A stretch of 64,000 nucleotides of DNA from an uncultured Dorea sp. (GTDB lineage Bacteria > Bacillota > Clostridia > Lachnospirales > Lachnospiraceae): assembly GCA_910586965.1 (NCBI GenBank), contig CAJUMF010000001.1, positions 216,740-280,739 on the forward strand, written 5' to 3'. The notes beneath the pieces were generated by a model. It saw only the letters and a list, made by a program, of their open reading frames with translations. It was not told where the DNA came from and ran no database searches. Of the stretch, positions 8,801 to 17,065 are shown piece after piece (within the stretch, counting starts at the first letter, position 1; each line of letters begins with the position of its first letter). The position numbers were made by a program, and so were the translations under genes.

Positions 8801-11800
8801 CGGAAGATCCTATTTTTGAATATCCTTTGGTAGAAACGGATCCTACTTCAACAGTACCGACACAGCAATTTTATCTTCAAAAACAATGTGAATCTTTTAA
8901 TTATGAAATAAAAGAAACCAATAGGGAACAACAAAATAATGAACGTATAGCAAACTTAAAAGGAAATATGTTATATGGACATATTTCGAAAGGGGAAAAT
9001 CATTATCAATATTTTGTGAAAAATCAAGTATATTTTCAGCAGGAAAGAAATAGGATTATTTTATGGTTAAAAGAGTTGCGTAAGAAGGCAGAAAATATGG
9101 ACGATTCAATTATTACATCATCAAAATATATTAATGTACTGATTATTCCGCAAAAAACAGACAATGTGGAATTTTCCCAATATGTTTATGAATATTACTT
9201 CCAGGGTTGTGCAGAATGTGTGATTATAAATACTGAAAAAGAATTCAGGAGTAATTTCAAAGCGGCATATAGTGGTTTGTTTAGACGTTTGCGTGCAGAA
9301 GTAGCTTTACAGAAAAAAGTAAAATTTCATTATGTGGATACTTCTCTACAAAGTGGAAGTAGTTTTAATCGTGCTGTTTCCTTGCTTTCAGCTTGTATGG
9401 AAGACTCAGATTTAGGAAAGAATACTGAAAAATATGAATTTCAGATTGCACAAATATTTTTATTAATTAGTAGATTATCGGAATCATCTAAAAGACGCTA
9501 TGTAAAAAACCCGGAACAAGAATTCCATGCATATGCCCAATTATCTATTTCTGCTATGCGGACTTTTGGTGATAGTTGTGTTCCTTGTAAGTTACAACAG
9601 GAAGCACAGCGTTATTATAAGAAAGCAGCAACAAAATCTATTAGCTCATATTGGGAAAAGAAAATCTACGCCAGAGCTTGTGTTCCGTTTGATCAGGTTG
9701 AAATGAATGAAAATGAAGATATGACAATACATGAGGAAGGATATAGAAGAATGATTTGCACTCATAGAGCAGCTTATTATATTCGACCGATTCAAGGAGC
9801 CGCAGTATTAGATTATTTTCTTGCACTTCGAAAGTTTTTTGACGAAATATGTAATGCAAATTTAGATAAAAAAACGCAAAGTTACATTTATCGGTATGTA
9901 AATAATGAAAACAGAGGAGAATGGATGGCCGCTGCATTAAAAGTAATTGCACGTCCTTTCTTCGCATATGATTATAAGATTCGATGTGCCGTAATGGATA
10001 TGTATCTTTTACTTGCAGAATATTGGATTGGAGAAAGTAATATCCAGAATTTACGTATACGATTGAAAAACGGGAAGAATGAACAAAAAAAATACTTACT
10101 TGAAAAAGGCAATATTGAATGGATTAAAATTTTTGCCGATAATTTGATAAAGGCGATTGGCACGAATGAATGTGATAAATTAGCATTTATTCGTAATAAT
10201 ATATTAAAGAGCCTCGCTGATATTAAAAGTAATTATATATTGCGAAAGAAGACTCTTATACAGATTAGCCATAAAATAAGTACCGCCTGTCAAAAGAGTG
10301 GAAGGAATGAGAGTGCTGTAGAGTTTTATCAGCATTATCTTCGTTCCATTTTACGAATGACTCATAGTAGTAGTGACGAGACGAAAAGTCTTTGGCTTGA
10401 ATATTTACTTCAATTTGGTGAAGAATATAAGAAAGAAAACTGGTCGGGGATATCGGATAAAGAATGTAACGGAATTTCTAAGTTTCTTGAAGAAGTTCCG
10501 AAAAATGTACAGCAGGCATTTAGAAATTTTATGGAGGTACTTCTTGTTGAAAATAATAGACCCATATATCAGCTTGTAGCGGAGCTTCATAAAAAAACTA
10601 AATTAGATAAAAAACAAAATGAAAATGAAGAGCGTGATGAAGGGCACATACAAGAAGAGCAGAAATTTTTGAATGAGTATATTACACGTAAGTCTGCTAA
10701 ATTTTTGCAATTTGGGAAACAAAACGTTATGGATTATGCTCAACTTCATTCCCTGCATAAGTTTCTTATACTACTTAATCAAACTAGCCATGAAATTGAC
10801 CGCTATAATGATTTGGGAAAAGCTTTACAAGGGATTGTAGAGTCTGATACAACACCGACGGGAAGTGTTGTCCTTTTTGGTGAAAACGGGCAGATTGATG
10901 ATACAGAACCTTCCCCCGTTACAAAATATTTGAATTTGCCCGATTATTTTGAACTATATCCTCAGTATATTGAGGAATATAACAGCCAAGGTAAAACGGA
11001 GGAACAAGTTAGATTTGAAAAAGAATGGGAATTTATAAAAAAAGATAAGATTGCTAATGCATTTTTAAATGAGAATGGTTTTTATATGCTGAAACAAGAA
11101 GGAATAAATGAGAAAGTAAATATTGTTATTAAACTGGAAAATAATTATGATGCTCTAGTTCATTCGAAAAAGAAATTGCAGGTTGAAATCCAGAAAATTG
11201 AGCCAATTTATATTTATATTCCATGTTCTATATGTCGTCAACAGGCATTGGGATTGACTCGCAAAATATTGATGTTTCGCAGAAAGCTGATTGAATGGCT
11301 AGAAACAGACTTCAATAATAATGCCATTGCTGTTCTATCTCGGCAACAATATTTGGCAAAAGTTCTTTCAACAGATAAAATGGGCGATCATGCGGAGAAT
11401 GATTTCGTAGAATGTCAAGAACTATTGTTGCTAGCAACGGATCAATCAGCATTTGACATTGAAAATAAAACGGGAAACTGGGAGAACGCAGTTACTGAAA
11501 CTGGAGAGACTGAAAATATTTATGAGATTCCCGAAGACACTAAACCGCCACTAGTAGAAAAGTTAACGATTGCACGGGAGTGGTTTTTCCTGCGCTCATA
11601 TGTAAATTCCCGCATTTCACGTTTATTCCGAACAATGGTTCGAAGCGAGAATGAACTAGGGTGGGGAGAGTTGATTAATGTTGAAGACTATTATGCACGT
11701 GATGGTCAAAGTGTAATGATGTGTCCAGTGCGGAATTTAAAAACAGTTTTTTTCACACCAATAAAAGTAGGGTATATCCGAAAAAACTATTTGCGGCAGA

Positions 11801-12369
11801 TGATGGATACTATTACTTTTACAATTCAGGGAATTCCAGATTATCAATTTGGTGAACAGAGCAATCCAGATGCAACTATTGACGAACGTTTGCAAAATGT
11901 ATCCAATCAGTTTGAAAATTTTTGCTGTATTAGCTTATATTCTGAAAAAAAACATAAGCAATGTGCATATTTAGCAGAATATCTTACAGTTATTTTATTG
12001 GATTGCTTTATAAGTGGAATAAAAGCAGGAGAAATATGGAACCAGGCTAAATGGGGAGGTGAGGCGTTCCAGATTCTGCAAAGAAAAAGAGCGTCTGAAA
12101 AGTGTGAAATACAAATTGATCGGGAAAATGGAGGCCTTTGTGGGAGTATACGGTATGATTTTCTTGTAATCCAAAATAAGATATATCATCCTCTGCGCTC
12201 TGAGAAGAAAGGTTTCGGAATGTCATTGGCCGCAATAAAGTGGTATATAGATAGCCTTTGGCGTGAATGTATTTGTAATCAGACGGAGTATCCGCAGGTT
12301 GACACAATTAAGACAGAAAATCAATACATTATTAAATTACCAATTTTAGAAAGTGAGGTTAAAAAATGA
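5848..12369 (+). CDS. Giant 2173-residue protein: GHKL ATPase plus phosphoribosyltransferase-like regions
   Basis: I chose ATG 5848 because GAGGGGG lies about 10 bp before it; an in-frame ATG at 5827 has no such site. Residues about 330-505 read as a GHKL ATPase: N-box ILENIVNHS (E342, N346, H347), a G1-like IADGNRVDG near 388, a G2-like HGLISFTNSVRRLNG near 446, and the closing strand PGTQFSVII. Two regions look phosphoribosyltransferase-like. About 800-985 contains LFYGYASYSRA, VSIVPISSSLTT and the Cys pair CEKC. About 1043-1185 contains YVDTSLQSGSSF at 1162-1173, similar to a PRPP-binding loop. A long, mostly helical part follows. The C-terminus (about 2000-2173) ends with a G2-like GFGMSLAA at 2122 but has weak N and G1 boxes, suggesting a second, degenerate GHKL fold. 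AT-rich codon use sets it apart. The domain calls are by eye. Confidence 0.65.
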   Translation: MTNKFCPGNWLCLIDLENTQHCYAKCLQLVQWLEKIGKGEGDNQYVSDEMLPFFISRMENGNVCNKDILLQQERYIADKDSKKYSKITSKEQLISGLEKESSKYENIILENRFNYYFRIHLNHNDGDITELQYFVLLLQMMPSIRGKVAARIMELTENEWSESDFFRVSHFLRFIQTKYHCFFACYNKELSSLRFLLQDADGTQTSFLPVLEVNGQLYQTLNKTWFLEYELDEKCRYSDLYTTIYPKECAGNDLTKSLFKIGFRMLFKSLSGRKYASYEKKHNLLKFLTKLVQDIQGITPLDMLLFSTLAGDKLQSHLDFAVAKNCMGEMQMLSLAISQILENIVNHSERNQGVFTFRIQNNQEYLNKHYPGYLRNKEKDCIELLIADGNRVDGIVKHFLNSNKADIRLKNHSEDICLGQLLGDYKDGEMSEIWNAVRKEHPEMCHGLISFTNSVRRLNGAFWVRSAPEIESKNYKNLYYFNNAERNYAVDELLDTYIPGTQFSVIINRTKEVVDTILDNDDWAFDFDKLVYATTYKDLAKALIYEEKIVQIKIVAETLSLVSNSLNQYDKDAAATWWKDLFNSYIAKENGCNHMVFECDLEMLCQELIKKPKLGEPFCKGFLSSHFFIEPEKSAYYCILFKNVSACFSRVFAATLRVIEIQGIAVWERTGVYFILRQYKGGNLSYCTSIMQNLLEHYDKKEFEKIFPDIFPTPLFIKKGETTTEFEQELLQQAQTSITDMDTQGFKIKETHMRLGNKVHLDEFYEMALFFENPNYAYYTAFLCLRTLLTEYPNMLYDKPQILFYGYASYSRAIIWAILQILNQYKKHPETMEKSKNGKALPEIEFVIYQNDLKLDSEEPQIQMYYSREQWQRKPHEIWNPEDTTLVSIVPISSSLTTFNKMRKELNQETGKNFISKLNYTAFWVRNKFNANEICSSTDEEKNFWETVNPDTKIISSKFIDGEIKYLTYVTSTWRDPLGCEKCFPEDPIFEYPLVETDPTSTVPTQQFYLQKQCESFNYEIKETNREQQNNERIANLKGNMLYGHISKGENHYQYFVKNQVYFQQERNRIILWLKELRKKAENMDDSIITSSKYINVLIIPQKTDNVEFSQYVYEYYFQGCAECVIINTEKEFRSNFKAAYSGLFRRLRAEVALQKKVKFHYVDTSLQSGSSFNRAVSLLSACMEDSDLGKNTEKYEFQIAQIFLLISRLSESSKRRYVKNPEQEFHAYAQLSISAMRTFGDSCVPCKLQQEAQRYYKKAATKSISSYWEKKIYARACVPFDQVEMNENEDMTIHEEGYRRMICTHRAAYYIRPIQGAAVLDYFLALRKFFDEICNANLDKKTQSYIYRYVNNENRGEWMAAALKVIARPFFAYDYKIRCAVMDMYLLLAEYWIGESNIQNLRIRLKNGKNEQKKYLLEKGNIEWIKIFADNLIKAIGTNECDKLAFIRNNILKSLADIKSNYILRKKTLIQISHKISTACQKSGRNESAVEFYQHYLRSILRMTHSSSDETKSLWLEYLLQFGEEYKKENWSGISDKECNGISKFLEEVPKNVQQAFRNFMEVLLVENNRPIYQLVAELHKKTKLDKKQNENEERDEGHIQEEQKFLNEYITRKSAKFLQFGKQNVMDYAQLHSLHKFLILLNQTSHEIDRYNDLGKALQGIVESDTTPTGSVVLFGENGQIDDTEPSPVTKYLNLPDYFELYPQYIEEYNSQGKTEEQVRFEKEWEFIKKDKIANAFLNENGFYMLKQEGINEKVNIVIKLENNYDALVHSKKKLQVEIQKIEPIYIYIPCSICRQQALGLTRKILMFRRKLIEWLETDFNNNAIAVLSRQQYLAKVLSTDKMGDHAENDFVECQELLLLATDQSAFDIENKTGNWENAVTETGETENIYEIPEDTKPPLVEKLTIAREWFFLRSYVNSRISRLFRTMVRSENELGWGELINVEDYYARDGQSVMMCPVRNLKTVFFTPIKVGYIRKNYLRQMMDTITFTIQGIPDYQFGEQSNPDATIDERLQNVSNQFENFCCISLYSEKKHKQCAYLAEYLTVILLDCFISGIKAGEIWNQAKWGGEAFQILQRKRASEKCEIQIDRENGGLCGSIRYDFLVIQNKIYHPLRSEKKGFGMSLAAIKWYIDSLWRECICNQTEYPQVDTIKTENQYIIKLPILESEVKK

Positions 12370-12998
12370 GTGAAAAAGTTGTGATTCTGGTAGAAGATGA
12401 TCTTTTTAAAATGGAGGATATGCTGCTAAGTATTCAATCAATTCTGTTTGTGGCAGCAAAACAGAACTTATCTAATGCACCACAAGAAAATGATACAGAA
12501 ATTTGTCTTCTCCATGTGCTGGATAACGATGAAAAGGAAGATTCTAAAACTTTTGAAAGATTCAAATCTATTCTTGAGAGCCGGCAAAGGGAATATGATT
12601 GTAAACTAAAATATAAGTACGAAATGGTGTATATAGACAAAAAAATGTATCCAGTGAATAAAGATAAATGCGAGGAAATTCTTGGTGATAAAATTAGGGA
12701 GATTGCTCAGAAACGTAATTATTCTATTGTACTTGATGTTATATTGGTGAGAAATGGGTCTAAGGAAATTAATCGGGTTTTGAAGAAAGAAGAAATCCTG
12801 TCTCACTCACTGTATAAATTATTTCCAGGACATTGTATTCCTTATACAACTTATGATAGTACTGGACAAACATTCCGAGTCAAGTGGGCGGATATGATTG
12901 AAAGCGAACGGCCATATGAGCGTTTTTGTCTGGATGGAAATGTAATCCATAAAGACTTTAAGCAAAAACTCTATGGGCAGTTAGAAATTGGCATTTAA
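12366..12998 (+). CDS. Receiver-like small protein of the island
   Basis: This 210-residue protein begins at an ATG that overlaps the stop codon of the giant gene (ATGA), so the two are probably translationally coupled. The first strand VVILVEDD (D11, D12) and a later strand SIVLDVILVRNGS (D124) are arranged like the acidic pocket and phospho-acceptor of a response-regulator receiver domain, but about 60 extra residues lie between them. There is no DNA-binding output domain. This suggests a stand-alone, modified receiver that could be the partner of the histidine-kinase-type ATPase encoded just before it. The similarity is weak and the protein may be unrelated to receivers. Confidence 0.5.
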   Translation: MSEKVVILVEDDLFKMEDMLLSIQSILFVAAKQNLSNAPQENDTEICLLHVLDNDEKEDSKTFERFKSILESRQREYDCKLKYKYEMVYIDKKMYPVNKDKCEEILGDKIREIAQKRNYSIVLDVILVRNGSKEINRVLKKEEILSHSLYKLFPGHCIPYTTYDSTGQTFRVKWADMIESERPYERFCLDGNVIHKDFKQKLYGQLEIGI

Positions 12999-13030
12999 TG
13001 AGATAATGGTAGAATACAAGGAGAAAACAA

Positions 13031-14344
13031 GTGGGAAAAGGAACAAAAGAATATAGTGATATTGTAAATGCGAAAAAAAAAGAACCCTATTTTGAAAAAA
13101 ACCAAAAAGGGTTTTCGCAAAATGAATTAGTGTACCATTATAGGAATTTTCAAAGTTTCTGGCAAATATTACAGAGCGACGCATTATGGGCGACAAATGC
13201 GCGTTTCAGTAATGATGAAGCTGAACAAAAATTTGGCATGGAACTTATAGCGTCCGTAATACCTGAAGATATGAAACTTGATGTTGACAATATGGGACTA
13301 GATGAAAATTATATTATTTGTTTTTGTCTGGAAGATGATAAATTGAGCCAGTGGCGGGGATATGCATCGGAAGGTGGAGTTTCTATGGGATTTGATTTTG
13401 GAATGCCCCGTGCATTTTCAGTATTGCATAGCGAAGCAAAAGATATTTCTGTTACATCAAATTGTGAAATACAGTATGTAGGACTAAATAATGTGTGTTA
13501 TGTACAACCAAGGCAAAATGTGGAGGGGGATGAACAATATAGAGCGCGTTGTCAAAGACAAATTAATTTTTGCCCTAGCGCGATAAAAGACGAAGAAACA
13601 ATGCTTTATACGGATGAAATTCAAAGTAAAGCACCCTTTATAAAACATGATGGCTTTTATGAAGAAAATGAATATCGTCTTGTATTCTCTAATAAGAATG
13701 GAGAGTTAAATGCCTGTATACGTTATAGAGATGCACGGAAGGAACAACTCCGCTATCCTTATATTATAACAAAAACTGCTTTGCCAGAAGATAAACCTGT
13801 TTCATGTGTTATAAGAGTTTGCATCGAAGATGAGAAAAAAGAGAAAGAACTAGTTCAGAAATTAGAAAAGGAATTGAAAAAGAAAATACCTACACTTGTA
13901 CAAGGATGCCATTTTAGTACATCGACTATACGGGATGCAGAGGAGCCTTTTTGCACAGGATGTGTATTGCGCCGTTGGGAAAGCATTCATAGTTATCGCC
14001 CTTGCCGATATAATTATGGATCAGAAAACGAAGAGTATACATTTTGTTTGCAGAAAAACACAAATTGCGTGGTAATATCTCAGGGAAAAGAACAAAAGAA
14101 GATTTATGAAATTGTACATAAGTGTGTTCAAAAGTTTTTTAAAGAAATTGATTCCGCCAAAGAAAACATATTTAAAATTCCCGTATGGTGTGAAGGACAT
14201 TTACCTTTACGTAAGATTACAGTTGGACCGTGTCCAAATCAAAATGGTATGATGGAAGCGATTAGACATTATTGTAAGCATACATACTGGCTACGAGATG
14301 TTGAGATTCAGGCATCAGCTATTCCATTCCGAAAGTCTCTCTGA
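13031..14344 (+). CDS. DUF2971-family protein
   Basis: This 437-residue protein starts at GTG 13031 after AAGGAGA, 32 bp behind the receiver-like gene. It shows the DUF2971 pattern: YHYRNFQSFWQILQSDALWA (about 35-54), FSNDEAE (59-65), the block FCLEDDKLSQWRGYASEGG (98-116) followed by VSMGFDFG, YEENEYRLVF (210-219), and a closing PLRKITVGP with SAIPFR near 430. An extra stretch of about 75 residues (about 300-375) carries several cysteines (C308, C311, C325, C339, C346). The family has no established function that I know. The ordered aromatic, W/S and E-x-E blocks recall ADP-ribosyltransferase folds, but that is speculation. As the last gene of the operon it may be the effector. Confidence 0.75.
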   Translation: MGKGTKEYSDIVNAKKKEPYFEKNQKGFSQNELVYHYRNFQSFWQILQSDALWATNARFSNDEAEQKFGMELIASVIPEDMKLDVDNMGLDENYIICFCLEDDKLSQWRGYASEGGVSMGFDFGMPRAFSVLHSEAKDISVTSNCEIQYVGLNNVCYVQPRQNVEGDEQYRARCQRQINFCPSAIKDEETMLYTDEIQSKAPFIKHDGFYEENEYRLVFSNKNGELNACIRYRDARKEQLRYPYIITKTALPEDKPVSCVIRVCIEDEKKEKELVQKLEKELKKKIPTLVQGCHFSTSTIRDAEEPFCTGCVLRRWESIHSYRPCRYNYGSENEEYTFCLQKNTNCVVISQGKEQKKIYEIVHKCVQKFFKEIDSAKENIFKIPVWCEGHLPLRKITVGPCPNQNGMMEAIRHYCKHTYWLRDVEIQASAIPFRKSL

Positions 14345-14360
14345 TGATTATAATAGAGAC

Positions 14361-14376
14361 TGTAAAAAATTTTACA
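14361..14376. repeat. AT-rich palindrome after the DUF2971 gene
   Basis: TGTAAAA and TTTTACA flank a two-base centre, 17 bp after the DUF2971 stop. It could be a weak terminator or an operator. The composition makes chance formation likely. Confidence 0.25.
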
Positions 14377-14439
14377 CTGTCGAGAAAAGTTATCCTTGAC
14401 GCAAAGACGATACCAAAGATTAACTGAGAGAGCATGTAA

Positions 14440-15053
14440 GAAGGGTTATGTAAGAATGCAAGAAGAGATTCTGTAGAGATTTTGTATGAGCTGTACAGAT
14501 TAAGGATTAGGGATACTATAGATGAAATGGAGGACATGCTGCGGGAGATGCCTGTGGACGTCATAGAATCATGCGTTTTCCAATGTAAGCATTTGGATTG
14601 GAGGATTTGCCAAAGGCTCATCCGCTTTATTCTTCCAGGGGATTATTTTTACATATTCCAATACTGGAGTATGAAGAATTAGGATATTTATTGGAACAGC
14701 AGATGGATAAGGAATTCTATATTCCTTCCGTGCAGCAGATTGAAGAAATCTGCGGGATTGGCTACGCGGCAAGCTCATTAGCCTATAAAAAGCTGGAAAA
14801 CTTCTTTTTGAGAAAAATGGATATGACATATGAACACGCCGTTACATGGTGTCTTCAGGTGTGGGCAAACAGCTATGAAGGAGAATCGCCTGCGGAGGTA
14901 ATGAACAAGATGTCAGAGGCTGGTATCGCATTTGAATGCGAAAAGCAAATGAATGAATTTGCCGGATTACTTATGGATGCACATAATGATACGCGGATGA
15001 AAGAAAACAGAGGGCATACGCCCAATGAACTAACGAGAAAAGAAAAAATATAA
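14440..15053 (+). pseudogene. Frameshifted gene, possibly SEC-C-type Lachnospiraceae protein
   Basis: One frame (from 14440) encodes EILYELYRLRIRDTIDEMED and continues to about 14597. The coding sense then passes to another frame, which runs from a TTG at 14598 to the stop at 15053 and reads EDLPKAHPLYSSRG, helices, then NDTRMKENRGHTPNEL. That last motif closes many clostridial proteins that end in a SEC-C-like or related tail. The two pieces together look like one gene broken by a frameshift and missing its N-terminus. There is no ribosome binding site at the TTG. It marks the right edge of the island. The family assignment is from memory of the closing motif and is weak. Confidence 0.5.
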
Positions 15054-15091
15054 AAAATATTATGGGAGAAAGTAAATTTTCCGGCCTTTTA

Positions 15092-15100
15092 TGTTACAAT
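15092..15100 (+). promoter_or_regulatory. Extended -10 promoter for rfbA
   Basis: TGT followed by TACAAT forms an extended -10 element 29 bp before the rfbA start. No good -35 is visible, as is usual for this class. A GGGAGG ribosome site lies between it and the ATG. Confidence 0.4.
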
Positions 15101-15128
15101 GATAAAAACAGCGGGAGGTTTTTCATTT

Positions 15129-16028
15129 ATGAAAGGTATTATTTTGGCCGGCGGTTCCGGCACGCGGTTATATCCGCTTACGAGGGTTACGTCCAAGCAG
15201 CTTTTGCCTGTTTATGACAAGCCCATGATCTATTATCCGCTTTCTACGCTGATGCTGGCGGGCATCCGGGATATCCTGATCATCTCGACGCCGGAGGATA
15301 CGGCGAGGTTTAAGGGGCTTTTGGGAGACGGGAAGAGTTTCGGAATCCGGCTTTCCTATGCGGTGCAGCCGAGCCCGGACGGGCTTGCCCAGGCGTTTAT
15401 CATCGGGGAGGATTTCATTGGGGAGGAGCCCTGCGCCATGGTGCTTGGGGACAATATTTTTTACGGCGGGTGGTTTCGGAAGAATCTGCGGGATGCTGTG
15501 CGGGATGCGAAGGATGGGTATGCTACAATCTTCGGGTACTATGTGAAGGACCCGGAGCGGTTTGGGATTGTGGAGTTTGACGGCGAAAGGAATGTCCTCT
15601 CTGTGGAGGAAAAGCCGGAAAACCCGAAGTCGAATTACTGCATTACGGGGCTGTATTTTTACGATAAGCGGGTCACGGAGATGGCGAAGAGAGTGCGGCC
15701 TTCGGCGCGGGGCGAGCTTGAGATTACGGATCTAAACCGGCTGTATCTGGAGGATAAGAGCCTGAAGGTTCAGATATTGGGGCGGGGCTTTGCGTGGCTT
15801 GACACGGGGACCATGGACAGCCTTATGGATGCGGGGACATTTGTACAGACGGTCCAAAACCGGCAGGGGGTGGTAATCTCGGCGCCGGAGGAGATTGCGT
15901 TTCACGAGAAATGGATCACGAAAGAGGAGCTTTTGGCGTCGGCAAAGCTTTACGGGAAGTCTCCTTACGGGGAGCATTTGCAGAGGGTTGCGGACAACAG
16001 GCTTGTGTATGAAGGAGGGAATTCATGA
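15129..16028 (+). CDS. rfbA: Glucose-1-phosphate thymidylyltransferase
   Basis: The product has 299 residues starting MKGIILAGGSGTRLYPLT, with the GGSGTRL nucleotide-binding signature at the N-terminus, LGDNIFYGG near residue 106, VEEKPENPKS near 160 and the LDTGTMDSL metal/sugar site near 221. It makes dTDP-glucose from dTTP and glucose-1-phosphate, the first step to dTDP-rhamnose and related sugars. ATG 15129 is preferred over an upstream in-frame codon at 15099 because GGGAGG precedes it. Its stop overlaps the rfbB start by 4 bp. Base use is clearly G-rich compared with both flanks, which may mean separate acquisition. Confidence 0.92.
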   Translation: MKGIILAGGSGTRLYPLTRVTSKQLLPVYDKPMIYYPLSTLMLAGIRDILIISTPEDTARFKGLLGDGKSFGIRLSYAVQPSPDGLAQAFIIGEDFIGEEPCAMVLGDNIFYGGWFRKNLRDAVRDAKDGYATIFGYYVKDPERFGIVEFDGERNVLSVEEKPENPKSNYCITGLYFYDKRVTEMAKRVRPSARGELEITDLNRLYLEDKSLKVQILGRGFAWLDTGTMDSLMDAGTFVQTVQNRQGVVISAPEEIAFHEKWITKEELLASAKLYGKSPYGEHLQRVADNRLVYEGGNS

Positions 16029-17050
16029 CAATCATTGTAACGGGCGGAGCCGGATTTATCGGTTCTAATTTTATCTACCATATGCTGGAAAAATATCCGG
16101 ACTACCGGATCATATGCGTGGACTGCTTGACCTATGCGGGGAATCTGTCCACGCTTGAGGAGGCTCTTGCGAACCCTGAGTTTCGTTTCTGCAAGATAAA
16201 TATCTGTGACCGGGATGCCATTTACCGGTTGTTTGAGGAGGAGCGGCCGGATATGGTGGTCAATTTTGCGGCGGAATCCCATGTGGACCGTTCCATTGAG
16301 GAGCCGGAGGTTTTCCTGGATACGAATATCAAGGGGACTGCGGTGATGATGGATGCCTGCAGAAAGTACGGCATCAAAAGATTCCATCAGGTGTCTACGG
16401 ATGAGGTGTACGGGGATCTCCCTCTTAACAGGCCGGACTTGTTTTTTACGGAGGAGACGCCCATCCATACGAGCAGTCCTTACAGCTCTTCGAAGGCGGC
16501 GGCGGATCTTTTGGCTCTTGCCTACTATCGGACTTACGGGCTGCCGGTGACTATCAGCCGGTGCAGCAATAATTACGGACCGTATCATTTCCCGGAAAAG
16601 CTGATTCCCCTTATGATTGCCAATGCGCTGGCGGACAAGCCTCTTCCGGTGTACGGGGAGGGCGTCAATGTCCGGGACTGGCTGTATGTGGAGGACCACT
16701 GCAAGGCCATTGACCTGATCATCCATGAAGGAAGAGTGGGGGAGGTCTATAATATCGGCGGGCATAATGAGATGCGAAATATTGATATCGTGAAACTCAT
16801 CTGCAAGGAGCTTGGAAAGCCTGAGAGCCTGATTACCTATGTGGCGGACCGTAAGGGGCATGACATGCGGTATGCTATTGACCCGGCAAAAATCCACCGG
16901 GAGCTTGGGTGGCTACCGGAGACGAAGTTTGCGGACGGGATTAAGAAGACAATCCAGTGGTATCTTGAGAACCGGGAGTGGTGGCAGGAGATTATTTCCG
17001 GGGAATATAAGGGGTATTATGAAAGGATGTACGGGAATCGCAAAAGCTAA
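16025..17050 (+). CDS. rfbB: dTDP-glucose 4,6-dehydratase
   Basis: This is a 341-residue extended short-chain dehydrogenase. The NAD-binding GGAGFIGSNF is at residues 6-15, the catalytic pair sits in YSSSKA, and the sugar-nucleotide motif NNYGPYHFPEKLIPL is near residue 183. It converts dTDP-glucose to dTDP-4-keto-6-deoxyglucose. It is translationally coupled to rfbA (ATGA overlap). The epimerase and reductase that would complete dTDP-rhamnose are not in this window, so they must lie elsewhere or a different deoxysugar is made. Confidence 0.93.
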   Translation: MTIIVTGGAGFIGSNFIYHMLEKYPDYRIICVDCLTYAGNLSTLEEALANPEFRFCKINICDRDAIYRLFEEERPDMVVNFAAESHVDRSIEEPEVFLDTNIKGTAVMMDACRKYGIKRFHQVSTDEVYGDLPLNRPDLFFTEETPIHTSSPYSSSKAAADLLALAYYRTYGLPVTISRCSNNYGPYHFPEKLIPLMIANALADKPLPVYGEGVNVRDWLYVEDHCKAIDLIIHEGRVGEVYNIGGHNEMRNIDIVKLICKELGKPESLITYVADRKGHDMRYAIDPAKIHRELGWLPETKFADGIKKTIQWYLENREWWQEIISGEYKGYYERMYGNRKS

Positions 17051-17065
17051 GCACGCTAAGATTTT

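Noticed and set aside
9641..10163. Minus-strand open frames inside the giant gene
   Set aside because: Antisense to a continuous AT-rich coding region; compositionally expected and without initiation signals.
2847..14344. Restriction-modification, BREX or CRISPR locus
   Set aside because: No methylase, helicase, nuclease, PglZ or Cas motif was found in the four proteins.
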